Of a stretch of 64,000 bases of DNA, positions 1 through 9,141 are shown in pieces. The stretch is from assembly GCA_016194705.1 (NCBI GenBank), contig JACQAZ010000001.1:1-64000 (forward strand), read 5' to 3'. The position numbers and the translations under genes were made by a program. The DNA is from Elusimicrobiota bacterium. GTDB taxonomy: Bacteria; Elusimicrobiota; Elusimicrobia; UBA1565; UBA9628. A model generated the notes under the pieces. It had not been told where the DNA came from, made no database searches, and worked only from the letters and a program-made list of their open reading frames with translations. Every line of letters starts with the position of its first letter. Within the stretch, counting starts at the first letter, position 1.

Positions 1-151
1 GGATCGGGGTTGGTCGGGGAGAGGAGGATGGCAGATATTTATTGTCGGATTATGCCCACTCGCTTTTAAGCCCCTACGGGCAAGGTGAAGTCCCCAAGCC
101 CTCCAAGTCGGCATAATTGCGGAGTCGGCATTATGGGGCTTCGAGCATGAA

Positions 152-316
152 ATGGGCTCGGCCTACGCGGAGGACTTGGCGCTCCTAAGCTGGCCTGAGT
201 TCAAGGCCCTGGCCGAACGCTACGGGTTCGACGGGACGGCCTACTCGGAGGCGGCGAAGGAGGCCATCAAGCAGGCCCAAGCGGAGCAGACGGGGGCGGC
301 TCCCGTGGCGGCCTGA
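152..316 (+). CDS. Small hypothetical protein, possibly a 3' gene remnant
   Basis: An open frame of 54 residues (begins MGSAYAEDLALLSWPEF, ends GAAPVAA) ending 78 bases before the parB-like gene. The composition looks coding: acidic and helical, with GC-rich third positions. No ribosome binding site precedes the ATG. The same frame stays open upstream to a TGA at 86-88 without another start, so this may be the 3' end of a gene whose front was lost or frameshifted. The family is not recognised. Bases 1-150 otherwise show only a short inverted repeat (TTATGCC near 53, GGCATAA near 110). Confidence 0.3.
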   Translation: MGSAYAEDLALLSWPEFKALAERYGFDGTAYSEAAKEAIKQAQAEQTGAAPVAA

Positions 317-394
317 TTCGACTAGGAGCCCTGGGGGGAACTCCGGGGCTCTGTGCCGGGTCAGGCCCGGAAATAAAAGACAAAGGAGAACACA

Positions 395-1237
395 ATGACC
401 AACGAAGCAAAGACGCAAGACGGAACCGCAGTCAAGGAGGCCGCGCTTGAGAGCGTAGCCATCGAGAAGATCGAGGTCGTGGAGAACGTCCGCAAGCACT
501 TCGACCCCGCCGCCATGAAGGAACTGACGGAGAGCATCCGGCATAACGGGGTCCTGGTGCCCTTGCTCCTGGCCAAGAACGGCAAGCCGGGAACCTACCG
601 CCTCATCGCCGGGGAGCGCCGCTTGCGGGCGGCGAAGTCGCTGGACCTCAAGACGGTCCCGGCGCAGATCGTGGAGGCCGACGCGGCCAAGCTCGAAGAG
701 TTGCAGGTCCTGGAAAACCTCCACAGGGCCGACCTCGGACCCATCGAGGAGGCGCGGGCCTTCAAGAAGCTGCTCGACGGCGGCAAGCACGCCATCGAGG
801 GCTTGGCGAAGCAGGTGGACAAGTCGGTCAAGTACGTCACGCGCTCGATTCGGCTCCTGGAGCTTCCGAAGAACGCCGTTCAGGCCATCGAGAAGGGCAC
901 CATAACGCCCGAGCATGGCCACCAAATCCTCCGGGTTCCCGAGGACAGGCGCGAGAGGCTGGTCGAGTTCGCGCTGACGCCCAAGTGGGGCGGCGTGATG
1001 CGCACCATCCACGAGTTGGCCTCGGAGATCGAGCAGCGCGTCGAGAAGGACCTCGCCAAGGCTTGCTTCCCGAAGGACCGGGAGTACGCGGGGCAGTTGG
1101 CTTGCGCGGCGTGTCCCTTCAACACCGGCAATCAGAACGTCCTCTTCGAGGGCTTATGTGGCCAGTTCTCCTGGGCAGGTTTCTCTCGTCGGTATTTCTT
1201 GACCGTAAAATTCCCTTCGCCTGTACTCGCCACATAA
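395..1237 (+). pseudogene. ParB/Spo0J/KorB-like partition protein, 3' end lost
   Basis: A good Shine-Dalgarno (AAGGAG) precedes the ATG. Residues about 20-115 are the ParB N-terminal nuclease-like domain with the GERRLRAA box and the ENLHRADLGPIEEA box; an HTH region follows. The protein then enters the cysteine motif of plasmid ParB-like proteins (CAACPFNTGNQ). Family members normally go on to a second Cys pair, but here homology stops near residue 252 (base about 1150) and the frame runs about 28 more codons through unrelated DNA to base 1237. The junction coincides with the repeat-rich end of the recombinase cassette. No downstream half of the gene is visible to the right of the cassette. 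I read it as a partition gene of an integrated plasmid or ICE broken by insertion or deletion. Confidence 0.75.
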
Positions 1238-1385
1238 ATATGGAGCCCTGCACATAAGCGGGCGACCCGCATTGACCGCGGCCGCGCCCGTCTTCTGCTC
1301 CTTCCCCGTCTATAAGTCATCGAGCCAGTCAAAGCCCTGGCCCTGCGGCTCACGGCAAATCGATTCGACGGCACTCACCACATAA
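1152..1385. repeat. Cluster of four CCACATAA sites at the cassette's left end
   Basis: GCTTATGTGGC at 1152-1162 (inverted), GCCACATAA at 1229-1237, CACATAAGC at 1251-1259 and ACCACATAA at 1377-1385. The first and second form a perfect 9-base inverted pair; the first and third form another 9-base pair. The last copy lies inside the 3' part of the 338-residue recombinase gene. Such arrays of short sites in both orientations are what tyrosine recombinases bind at att sites or transposon ends. That function is inferred; the repeats are seen directly. Confidence 0.5.
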
Positions 1386-2326
1386 TTTGGCGGACCAAAC
1401 TTCTCGTATATCCGGCGCTGGGGGCTGAGATCGACATGGGTATAAATGCTGGTTGTCGTCTCCAAACTTTTGTGGCCGAGCCATCCTCGAATTAGGTTGA
1501 ACTCGACGTCGGAATCGCGCATATGGGAGGCGCAGGTGTGCCGCAGGCTATGCGTGGACAGACGTTTGGCCGCCAGGGTCGGACAGACGCGGCCCGCCAG
1601 TTGGAGATATTTCTTGACGATCGTCCTGATTCCAAAGCGGGTAAAGCGGCCGTTTCTCTGATTGATGAAGAAATGCTCGCCGGCGCTTTGCCGGCGGTAT
1701 TTTTCCTTGTAGAGTTTGAGCAGCTTGATGGTCGAGAGTTGCAGCGGCAGGAGTCGCTCGTTTTTGCCTTTGCCGATGATCTTCACCGTGTTATTGGCAA
1801 AATTAAAGCTGGACAACCGGAGGTCGGCGACTTCTTGGGCGCGGGCGCCGGAGTTATAAAGGAACACCAGAATGGTCAAATCCCTGAACCCATCCGCGCC
1901 CGACGCCTGAGGCTGCGCAAGCAAGACCTCCAATTCCTTGTGGGTCAAGGAATCGGCCGGTTTCGACGTCGTTTTTTTGAAAGGGATGGCGAGGATGCGC
2001 CGGGCCTGCGGTTCTACGCTTGGGACATGGAGCGAAAGATATTTGAAGAAGGCATGTATGGCGGCCAGCCGCTGGTTGCGCGTGCGGATGTTGTTGCCGC
2101 GACCGAGCTGAGAATCCTCAAGGTTTTGAAGGAACGAGAGAATGGTTTTGGCGTCGAGATCCCGAATGGCCGCCTTTTTTAGGCCGGGGCGGCGAGAAAG
2201 CGCGTAGCGCAGCAGCAGCTTGAAAGCATCGCGATAGCTCTTGATCGTATGGGGGCTAAAATCCCTCTGCTGTCGCAGGTAGGACTGAAGAAAGTCCTTA
2301 AGATGCCGGCTTAGGTCGTCGCTCAC
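1310..2326 (-). CDS. Tyrosine recombinase (third gene of the cassette)
   Basis: 338 residues. Residues 5-105 form a SAM-like core-binding domain and 125-305 the catalytic domain. The full catalytic set is visible: R162 (NSGARAQE), K186/K188 in the beta hairpin, H259 and R262 (THSLRHT), H285 (LGHKS) and nucleophile Y295 (IYTH). It should cut and rejoin DNA through a 3'-phosphotyrosine at the element's ends. It starts 19 bases after the 114-residue gene and is probably cotranscribed with it. The 30-residue tail after the tyrosine is longer than in XerC/D. This is the only cassette member with an intact hexad, so it may be the main strand-exchange enzyme. Confidence 0.9.
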   Translation of the reverse strand: MSDDLSRHLKDFLQSYLRQQRDFSPHTIKSYRDAFKLLLRYALSRRPGLKKAAIRDLDAKTILSFLQNLEDSQLGRGNNIRTRNQRLAAIHAFFKYLSLHVPSVEPQARRILAIPFKKTTSKPADSLTHKELEVLLAQPQASGADGFRDLTILVFLYNSGARAQEVADLRLSSFNFANNTVKIIGKGKNERLLPLQLSTIKLLKLYKEKYRRQSAGEHFFINQRNGRFTRFGIRTIVKKYLQLAGRVCPTLAAKRLSTHSLRHTCASHMRDSDVEFNLIRGWLGHKSLETTTSIYTHVDLSPQRRIYEKFGPPNYVVSAVESICREPQGQGFDWLDDL

Positions 2327-2345
2327 GGATTCTTGAACGTGCGTT

Positions 2346-2690
2346 TCAAGGATTTTTCAGTGACGCCTTCAAAAGCGTCCTGAAATCGGCGGGATTGTCC
2401 TGGGCCGCGCCCACGCGGATCAGATAGCGAAAAAATCCCCGGGCAAATTTGATTTTGTGGTTCTTGGTCCGAGGCTTGTTTTTTGGGATGGCATAAACCC
2501 AGTGGAGCACGGCGCCTTCATTGAGTTTCTCGATGGAATCGATCCCAAAAAACAGGACGTAGTGATCCAGATCCTGGGCGTAGTAGGGTTTGGTAAAACT
2601 GGTGTATCCCAGCATTTGCTTGAGGCGCAGATAGGCTTCGAGGTGCGGAGCCAGGAAGCTGTGCATGCGGCGCGCGGTTGAGAGGCTCAT
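2346..2690 (-). CDS. Stand-alone core-binding domain of a tyrosine recombinase
   Basis: The start ATG overlaps the stop of the upstream 553-residue gene (ATGA), giving 114 residues (MSLSTARRM to SLKNP). The whole protein matches the N-terminal helical arm-/core-binding domain of tyrosine recombinases and then simply ends; no catalytic domain follows in any frame, because the next gene starts with its own N-terminal domain. A frameshifted full-length gene is therefore unlikely. By position and size it may be an accessory DNA-binding factor like TnpC of Tn554 (about 125 residues). That analogy is inference. Confidence 0.7.
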   Translation of the reverse strand: MSLSTARRMHSFLAPHLEAYLRLKQMLGYTSFTKPYYAQDLDHYVLFFGIDSIEKLNEGAVLHWVYAIPKNKPRTKNHKIKFARGFFRYLIRVGAAQDNPADFRTLLKASLKNP

Positions 2691-4348
2691 CGCAGCGCGG
2701 CCGCGCCAGTATTGTTTGCAGGCCCATCGGAGGGAACCGCCAGCAGATTGGCATAGTTGTCCGCTACTTCGCGCATATCCTCGGTGGCTATGCGGGTATA
2801 CACCTGGGTGCTGCGCATCGACTTGTGCCGCAGGAGGAGCATGATATCCGAAAGCCTGGCTCTGCGATCCAAGAGAAGTTTGGCGAAGGAGTGCCGGAGC
2901 AGGCCCGAGCCGCGAGCTAGAGGCAGGCTGCCGAAGCGCTGACGGAGACGGACGCCGGCGACGTGGTAAAGCATGGCGCCCAAGGGCTTCAATGGGGCTT
3001 TTTTCGTAAGAAATATTTCGGGATAAGGGCAATTGGGACGCACCGCCAGATAATCCTGAAGCGCTTCTTTGGCTTGTTGGGACAACGGGATTCTGGAAGT
3101 GGTCCGGTTTTTCTGATCCCTCAGCGTCAAGGAGCAAGTATCCCAATCAACATCGGGGATGGCCAACTTCGCGGCCTCCCGCGCCCTGAGGCCGTGGTAG
3201 GAGAGCAGCGTCAGGATGGCATAGTCCCTTTTTCCCGTGATGGCGCCGCGGTCAATGCCGGCCAACAGCTGCTCAATTTGGCTCCATGGCAGGTACTTGG
3301 GCCGCAGGTCGGCGCTGAAGCGGCATGGTGAGATCAAGTCTTTGGCCAAATCGGAAGGGATGGTTTCTTCCAGGTAAAGGTACCGGAGAAAGCAGCGGAG
3401 GGCGCCAAGGACCGCGAATAAGGATTTGTGGTTCAGAAATCTGGTGCAGTCCAGGATAAACCCGTCGTAATCGGCGATGGAAGCGGTCTCGATGCGTTTG
3501 ATCTTTCGACGTTTGAAAAAGCGCCCCAGTTTTTTCAGCCAATGGAGCCGGGCTTGAATCGTGATGGGTTTGAGGCCCTTGTGCACGCGGCAGAATTCGA
3601 GATAACGCCTTAGAATGTCATTGGGCAATGCCGGATTGTCCGGAATTGGCCTGGTCCTACGGAAGGTTTGGTTGCGTCGGCCAAAGGCATAGTCCAAAAA
3701 AAGCGTGATCGCGCCGCGGATGTTGATCAGAGTGTTTTTCGCCGGAGGATGCCCATGCCTCTTTAGATAACGGGCTTGCCGGAGTTCGATGAAAGCCGCA
3801 AGATGCCTGGGGGTGATCTGCGTGAGGCGCCGCACCTTGATGCAGGTGAGATATCGATGGAAGTCCATGATGCTCCGCGCCATTTCGCGGATTGATGGCT
3901 TTGAATAACGGTGGTCCATAAGCTGCTTGAGAAAATCCTCCCAGTCGGGGGCAAACAATGGAAGACGGTAGTCGAACAGGAAGGACGGGTGGTAGGAAAG
4001 TCCCTCGCGAAGAATCCCTTGGTAAGCGGGGAAGCCTCCGGGGATTGCCAACCAATGGCATGAAACGTCCTTGGCCGGATCGTGGGATATCAGCCCTTGG
4101 CTCCGGGCAAAGCGCAGGAAATTGCGCACCTGATGATGGTCGCCCTTGATGGTCTGGTCCGTGCGGCCCAAGGCTTTCCTGTGGCAGAGATATTCATTGA
4201 CCAATTGCGCGCTGAGCTGGTCCAGCGTCACATTCTTGGCGGTCAGCCATGAAAAGAATGCACGGACATGGGATAAGTAGGTGTGCCGAGTCTTGACCCC
4301 AATTTCTTTGAGATGATTTGAATAACGAGCAAGCAAGTCTGCGGCCAT
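2687..4348 (-). CDS. Large tyrosine recombinase with multiple N-terminal DNA-binding domains
   Basis: 553 residues, much longer than a usual integrase. I see three helical core-binding-like segments (about 1-95, 135-225, 243-335) before the catalytic domain (350-530). Catalytic residues: R388 (HGLRAREA), K413, R485, H508 (LRHKS) and Y517 (VYTR). The histidine of the HxxR motif is replaced by G482 (GLLRH), so this subunit may be weakened or specialised. It is the first gene of the cassette operon, overlapping the next by ATGA. Upstream, TAGGAT lies 9 bases before the ATG as a possible -10 box. Size is closest to TnpB of Tn554 (about 630 residues). Confidence 0.85.
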   Translation of the reverse strand: MAADLLARYSNHLKEIGVKTRHTYLSHVRAFFSWLTAKNVTLDQLSAQLVNEYLCHRKALGRTDQTIKGDHHQVRNFLRFARSQGLISHDPAKDVSCHWLAIPGGFPAYQGILREGLSYHPSFLFDYRLPLFAPDWEDFLKQLMDHRYSKPSIREMARSIMDFHRYLTCIKVRRLTQITPRHLAAFIELRQARYLKRHGHPPAKNTLINIRGAITLFLDYAFGRRNQTFRRTRPIPDNPALPNDILRRYLEFCRVHKGLKPITIQARLHWLKKLGRFFKRRKIKRIETASIADYDGFILDCTRFLNHKSLFAVLGALRCFLRYLYLEETIPSDLAKDLISPCRFSADLRPKYLPWSQIEQLLAGIDRGAITGKRDYAILTLLSYHGLRAREAAKLAIPDVDWDTCSLTLRDQKNRTTSRIPLSQQAKEALQDYLAVRPNCPYPEIFLTKKAPLKPLGAMLYHVAGVRLRQRFGSLPLARGSGLLRHSFAKLLLDRRARLSDIMLLLRHKSMRSTQVYTRIATEDMREVADNYANLLAVPSDGPANNTGAAALR

Positions 4349-4554
4349 CGTAGGGCCATCCTATCATGATCTTTCCTGACGGACCATTAAGAGGATTGTG
4401 GTCGCCAAAGAATCCGCGGCCCGATTCGACGCAGGTAAAAAGGTCCGGGAGGCGAAATCAGCGGTACGGCCGGTGAGCCCAGGCCAGGCTCAGGCATTCC
4501 AATTCATGCCCGCCGAACAGTCAAGGCATCTAATCCGCCTCGGAGGGGATTCGT

Positions 4555-4938
4555 TTAGGCAAACTTTCGGCGCCAGAGGTAGAGCGTCAGCGTCGCGATT
4601 TCCGGCTTTCTGGGCTTGGGAAAACTGTTGGCGATCATTTCGGCGACCGCTTCACGTGTGCGCGACTTCAGCCAGCGGAGCGCCGTGCGGATAACTTCTT
4701 TGGCGTAGCGATGGAACTTGACGACGAATGGGGGCAGGAGCGCGAAGGTGTGGTCACAGAGCCGGCAGTAAAGGCGCTTGATGGGGATCGTCCATTTTCG
4801 TGTCAGAGCAATCAGGCTGCGCTGATACGTCCCGTGCCAGCTCAGGCTGCCGGCACGCGCGCAAATCGCGCAGCGGTTTGGCTTGGTCAAGCCGCCGGTG
4901 CGTGCTTTTTCGATGTAGCGTTCGATGCCAACCGACAT
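4555..4938 (-). CDS. Zinc-ribbon/HTH protein, DUF6431-like
   Basis: 127 residues. The N-terminal half has two Cys pairs (CAIC near 22-25, CRLC near 58-61) forming a zinc ribbon, followed by HTFALLPPFVVKFHRYA and a helical DNA-binding-like C-terminus. As I recall, DUF6431-type proteins share the ribbon followed by 'LLPxFLxPYxRY' and sit beside recombinase or transposase cassettes. It lies about 200 bases upstream of the 553-residue recombinase in the same orientation and may be a fourth gene of the element. Bases 4349-4554 between them hold only the presumed recombinase promoter. The family call is from memory. Confidence 0.5.
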   Translation of the reverse strand: MSVGIERYIEKARTGGLTKPNRCAICARAGSLSWHGTYQRSLIALTRKWTIPIKRLYCRLCDHTFALLPPFVVKFHRYAKEVIRTALRWLKSRTREAVAEMIANSFPKPRKPEIATLTLYLWRRKFA

Positions 4939-5102
4939 CGATGGAATTATGGCGAAGGAAGGATACGAATTTATGAATTTTAGAAACGAAGGCTTAACAA
5001 ACTTGGACGCATCGGCATCGTGGCCTGACCCGGGCTATATCCACAGCCGTTCTCTTTTTGCCTATCTTGAAGATCGCATGCCATCCTCTCGTCAGGGCGC
5101 AT

Positions 5103-6017
5103 TCAGGTTGTCTCCGTCTGATCGCGGACGCTGCGGATCAGAATCTCCACGGCGGCCAACGAGGCGGCCTTGCAGAATCCCTCCAAGGCGGGGAGGAAAC
5201 GTTCCTCGCCGCGCCAGAAGGGGAAGTTGCCGAGTTGCTTGAGCAGGGGTGCGTCGACCGGGGGCGTTCGCAGATCCACCTTGGGTGAGGTGAAGAGCGT
5301 TTCGCTTCCCCAGAAAACGTCGGGGTCTGCGGGAACGGGAGTGACCAGCCGCTCCTTCGTTGATCGATGCGGCGTTGGCCTTGCCTTGCGCCCGGACTCT
5401 TCCGGATCCAAGCCGGACAGCAGCTTCTCCAGCTCGATGCCGCGAAGTTTGAAGATGAGTGATGGGTCCCGGTCGAATTCCTCGCCGATCAGGTAGTAGA
5501 CAGCGGCGATGTGCTTACAGGGGTTCGCATCATCCGGGCAGGAGCAGTCGCTGTGAATGTCCGAGAGCCTGCCCGGAAAGAGGGCGACGCCGGCCTTCCT
5601 GAAGACCTCCTCGATCTCCTGAGGCATCTCCCCGGCAAGGAGCTTCGCCGCGTAAACGGCCTTCCGAGACAAGTGCTTGACGAGTTTGGCCAAGTCCTGG
5701 CCGCGCAACGTCTTCATGCGGATCGTCACTTGGTAGGGCTGCGTACGCGAGCCTTGGACCTCGGCGGTCACCTGGCCCTTCTCGGTCCGGATGTTGAGAA
5801 CTTGGCCGCTACGGGCGTAGGAACGGCCGCGGCCGATGCGGTTTGACCCGAAGCTTTCCAGGACCTCAATCCACCGCCGGCCCCACCAGCTCTTGCCAAA
5901 AGAGCCGTGGGCGGTCTGGGCCTTGATGCCGCCCTCGGCCGCACGCGGGGTGGAACGCTCGTAGTAGTCCCATGAGTAGCGTTCTCTGTACCGGTAGCGC
6001 CTCCGCCAGTTTGACAT
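5103..6017 (-). CDS. SWIM zinc-finger protein
   Basis: 304 residues. The start is fixed by the TAATG overlap with the upstream SNF2 helicase stop. The N-terminus is rich in Arg, Tyr and Trp (MSNWRRRYRYRERYSWDYY). The SWIM motif CxC...CxH appears at about 157-171 (DCSCPDDANPCKH). SWIM domains bind zinc and are thought to contact DNA or protein; in prokaryotes SWIM proteins are typically paired with SNF2 ATPases, exactly the arrangement here. The longer 357-residue reading is an upstream extension into the helicase gene. It is the last gene of a five-gene operon. Confidence 0.9.
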   Translation of the reverse strand: MSNWRRRYRYRERYSWDYYERSTPRAAEGGIKAQTAHGSFGKSWWGRRWIEVLESFGSNRIGRGRSYARSGQVLNIRTEKGQVTAEVQGSRTQPYQVTIRMKTLRGQDLAKLVKHLSRKAVYAAKLLAGEMPQEIEEVFRKAGVALFPGRLSDIHSDCSCPDDANPCKHIAAVYYLIGEEFDRDPSLIFKLRGIELEKLLSGLDPEESGRKARPTPHRSTKERLVTPVPADPDVFWGSETLFTSPKVDLRTPPVDAPLLKQLGNFPFWRGEERFLPALEGFCKAASLAAVEILIRSVRDQTETT

Positions 6018-9000
6018 TAGTCCTCCACCGCCTCGGCGCTCAGGGCGAAGACCTCGCGCAGCTCCGCGTTGGAAAGCTCGGTGAGCCAGCCTTCCCCGGC
6101 CCCGACGACCCGCGCCGCGACTTCCTTCTTGCGCTCGATCATTGCGTCGATCTTCTCTTCCAGGGTTCCCGCGCACAGGAATTTATGGACCTGAACGTCC
6201 TTGGTCTGGCCGATCCGGAAGGCGCGGTCCGTGGCTTGGTCCTCGACCGCTGGGTTCCACCAGCGGTCGTAGTGGAAGACGTGGTTGGCTCGGGTAAGAT
6301 TGAGCCCCGTTCCCCCGGCCTTGAGCGATAGGACGAAGACGACCGGGCCTTCGCCATCGGCCTGGAAGCGCTCCACCATGCGGTCGCGCTGCGTCTTGGG
6401 CACGCCTCCATGCAGGAACAGGACCTCGCGGCCGAAGGATTCCTCGATATGGCGCTTGAGAATGTGGCCCATTTCGGAGTACTGCGTGAAGACGAGAGCT
6501 CTCTCGCCCAACTCAAGCACCTCCTCGAGCATCTCGGAAAGGCGCGCGAGCTTGCCGGAGCGGCCCTCGATTCTGGAGTTGTCGCCCAAGAAATTGCTCG
6601 GGTGATTGCATATCTGTTTTAGCTTGGTCAGGGCGGCCAAAATGAGGCCTCGGCGTTGGATGCCGTCGGCTCCGTCGATGGCGGCCTGGGCTTCCCGTCC
6701 TACGGCGGCGTATAGGGAGGCCTGCTCCTTGGTCAGGTTGCAGAAGACCTTCATCTCCAACTTGTTCGGCAGGTCCCGGATGATGGACTTGTCGGTTTTG
6801 AGCCGGCGCAGGACAAAGGGCTTGGTGATGCGTGAGAGGCGTTCAGCGGCCTGTTTGTCGCCGCCGAACTGGATGGGAATGAAGAAGCGGCTCTTAAAAT
6901 CAGTCTGGCTTCCCAGCAAGCCCGGGTTGAGGAACTCCATGATGGACCAAAGCTCGCCCACGTGGTTCTCAACCGGAGTGCCGGTCAGCGCGATCCGGTA
7001 GTCGGCCTTGATCGCGCGGGCCGCGCGCGCTTGGTTGGTCTGCGGGTTCTTCACGTTTTGGGCCTCGTCCAGGATGACGCCGCCCCAGCGTATTTTTCGC
7101 AGAGTCTCGAAGTCGCGCGCCAGCAGGGCGTAGCTCGTCACCACGACGGCGTGCTTCGCAGCACTTCTCTTGAAGGCCGCCGTCTTCTTGCGGTCCAAGC
7201 CGTGATGGACCATGAAGGACAGGCCTGGCGTGAAGCGTTGCGCTTCTTGCTTCCAGTTCGAGACGACGGAGAGGGGACAGACAAGCAGGACGGGCCGGTC
7301 GGCTCCGGCCTCGCGGTCTTTCTGGATCAGGGCCAAAGCCTGGATAGTTTTGCCCAGACCCATGTCGTCGGCCAGGCAAGCTCCCAGGCCGTATTGGCGC
7401 AGGAAGGCAAGCCACGAGAAGCCCCGCACTTGATAGGGCCGCAGCTCACCGGAGAATTTCTGGGGTGCCGGGAGGTTCTCATAATGCGCCTTGCCCTGGA
7501 GGCGGTCCAGGAACTGCCCGAGCAAACCCTCTGCCTCAACGCCTAGGATCGCAAGGCCGCCGGGCGCTTGGCCTGCTCCGAGCGACATCCGGACCAGATC
7601 GCGGAGCGTTGCCTGTCCTTTGTGTTTCCAAAACGCCAACGCGGCCCGGATATCATCTCCACTCGCTTCCACCCAGCGACCGCGCAGGCGCACCAGGGGT
7701 TCCTTGAGCTTCGCTAAGGCTTCGAGCTCTTCTTTGGTGAGCGTCTCCTCGCCTAGAGCCATTTCCCAGTCCAGGCGGATCACGTCGTCCAGAGACAATC
7801 CTGACGTGCCCTGCATCTTGGGTATTGACGCCTTGGCCCGCGCCTTGAGTTGGAGCTTGCCGCCCTTGCGCGTCCACCAGGCGGGGAGCAGGACCCCGAA
7901 ACCGGCATCCTCCAGGGCGGCGGCCCGCGCGGTCAGGAACTCGTGGGCTCCCCCGGAGTCGAGCCCGTAGCCATCCGGCGCGGCCTTGCGCAGGCTGCGC
8001 TCGATGTTGGGGCATATCCCCGCCGCCTGCCCCAAGGCCGAGAGCAGGTACTCACGAGGTTTGAAGTCTTCGCGCCTGAGAATCTTGGGCGTCCTTCCAT
8101 TTCCGTCCCAGGCCGACCCGGCGGGTAGAAGCAGGCTGGGATCGTTTGAAGCTTGGAGAAGATAGCGCACCTGCCATTCGCCTTTGGCGCTCTCGGGCTC
8201 CTCCAAGCGGAAGCAAAGCTTGAACGGCGAGGCGGCTCGCAGAGTCACGGGCCGCTTCCAGCGGTCTACCTGCTCCGAGAATTCCCGGAGTTCTGCCTCC
8301 GTCCCTGGGAGCCGGCGGCTCTCCAAGGTTTTTAGCGCGCGCAGCCAGTGGTCGTGGAGGCTGGCGCCTCGGGACGATGTGGAAACGCTTGGGGTCGCAC
8401 TGCGCGTGAGGTGATCGACGACTTCTTGGACAAATGCGGAGAGCAGGGAGTTCGGAGGTGTTTCGGGAGGACATTCGGCGTCGATGCCCGAGAGGGCGCG
8501 CGCTGAGCCCGGCAGACTGGCGACCAACTCTTGGAAAACCTGCGCATCGGGGCCGGTTAAAACCGGTTTCCAACAGGACCGGAACCGGCCGTTGTCCGAG
8601 GAGAGTCCTGGAAGCATTCGCTGTCGGACCACCAGAGAGGCGGAAAACGCCAGGGCGGAGGTCCAGAAGGCCAGGTCGCGGCCGACCAGCACTCCTTGAG
8701 CCAGCGCTCGCTTACTCACGCAGGCTGACAGGAAGTTCACCGCCTCGACCGGCTGGAGAAGGACGGCGTTCACGGACCAGGGCGCGAGCGCGGAAGCATC
8801 CGATTTCTCCAGAGGCTCGGCGATTAAGGGACTCGACGCCAAAGGAATGCCGGCGACCGTGGGAAGCCATGCCGCGAGGATTGGGAACTGGGAAGGCCTG
8901 TCTCTGAGCCGGGCCACTCCAGCACCCCGGCGGGAGCGAACCTCGCGGGTCACGGCGACCGGAATGCCCGCGTCCCGCAGCGCCGCGGCAAGCGTTTCGG

Positions 9001-9139
9001 GCATAGCTCCGAACGGGAGAAGCTTCGGCCCCTTGCTTGAGATGGCTCGACGCCACCGGGAGGCGTTGTCCTTGGATGCGGGGGTTTCGCCCCACACAAA
9101 CAGGCGATCTCTAAGAAACCCGGCGTGGAGAATGATCAC
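6017..9139 (-). CDS. SNF2/SWI2-family DNA-translocating ATPase
   Basis: 1,040 residues; GTG start (GTGATCATT) 2 bases after the GNAT-like gene's stop. The C-terminal half has both RecA-like lobes: Walker A DDMGLGKT near 590, DEAQ (LDEAQN) near 691, and the helicase C-terminal motifs HGGVPKTQRDRM near 913, GGTGLNL near 943 and DRAFRIGQ near 970. The N-terminal 550 residues are a poorly conserved helical region of the kind that precedes bacterial SNF2 modules (HepA/RapA and the SWIM-linked group). It should use ATP to move on double-stranded DNA and remodel bound protein, probably with the SWIM protein as partner. Confidence 0.95.
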   Translation of the reverse strand: MIILHAGFLRDRLFVWGETPASKDNASRWRRAISSKGPKLLPFGAMPETLAAALRDAGIPVAVTREVRSRRGAGVARLRDRPSQFPILAAWLPTVAGIPLASSPLIAEPLEKSDASALAPWSVNAVLLQPVEAVNFLSACVSKRALAQGVLVGRDLAFWTSALAFSASLVVRQRMLPGLSSDNGRFRSCWKPVLTGPDAQVFQELVASLPGSARALSGIDAECPPETPPNSLLSAFVQEVVDHLTRSATPSVSTSSRGASLHDHWLRALKTLESRRLPGTEAELREFSEQVDRWKRPVTLRAASPFKLCFRLEEPESAKGEWQVRYLLQASNDPSLLLPAGSAWDGNGRTPKILRREDFKPREYLLSALGQAAGICPNIERSLRKAAPDGYGLDSGGAHEFLTARAAALEDAGFGVLLPAWWTRKGGKLQLKARAKASIPKMQGTSGLSLDDVIRLDWEMALGEETLTKEELEALAKLKEPLVRLRGRWVEASGDDIRAALAFWKHKGQATLRDLVRMSLGAGQAPGGLAILGVEAEGLLGQFLDRLQGKAHYENLPAPQKFSGELRPYQVRGFSWLAFLRQYGLGACLADDMGLGKTIQALALIQKDREAGADRPVLLVCPLSVVSNWKQEAQRFTPGLSFMVHHGLDRKKTAAFKRSAAKHAVVVTSYALLARDFETLRKIRWGGVILDEAQNVKNPQTNQARAARAIKADYRIALTGTPVENHVGELWSIMEFLNPGLLGSQTDFKSRFFIPIQFGGDKQAAERLSRITKPFVLRRLKTDKSIIRDLPNKLEMKVFCNLTKEQASLYAAVGREAQAAIDGADGIQRRGLILAALTKLKQICNHPSNFLGDNSRIEGRSGKLARLSEMLEEVLELGERALVFTQYSEMGHILKRHIEESFGREVLFLHGGVPKTQRDRMVERFQADGEGPVVFVLSLKAGGTGLNLTRANHVFHYDRWWNPAVEDQATDRAFRIGQTKDVQVHKFLCAGTLEEKIDAMIERKKEVAARVVGAGEGWLTELSNAELREVFALSAEAVED

Positions 9140-9141
9140 CG

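Larger units (their letters stand above)
1152..4938. mobile_element. Three-recombinase cassette (RIT/Tn554-like), ends approximate
   Basis: Three adjacent minus-strand genes encode a 553-residue tyrosine recombinase, a 114-residue stand-alone core-binding domain and a 338-residue tyrosine recombinase. The first two overlap by ATGA. A zinc-ribbon gene lies just upstream. RIT elements carry three full tyrosine recombinases in tandem; Tn554 carries two plus a small third protein (TnpC). The sizes here resemble Tn554 more, in a different order. The left end is placed where the parB-like gene breaks and CCACATAA repeats begin. The right end is not defined by any repeat I can see, so 4938 is only the outer edge of the zinc-ribbon gene. 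Confidence 0.6.

Noticed and set aside
185..1012. 275-codon minus-strand frame opposite the parB-like gene
   Set aside because: Antisense shadow; Leu/Arg-rich without a family.
2346..3146. 266-residue reading of the middle recombinase gene
   Set aside because: The first 152 residues are read out of frame inside the preceding recombinase; the homologous part starts at the ATG at 2690.
1310..4348. Middle cassette gene as a frameshifted full recombinase
   Set aside because: No catalytic-domain sequence follows in any frame before the third gene's own N-terminal domain begins 19 bases later.
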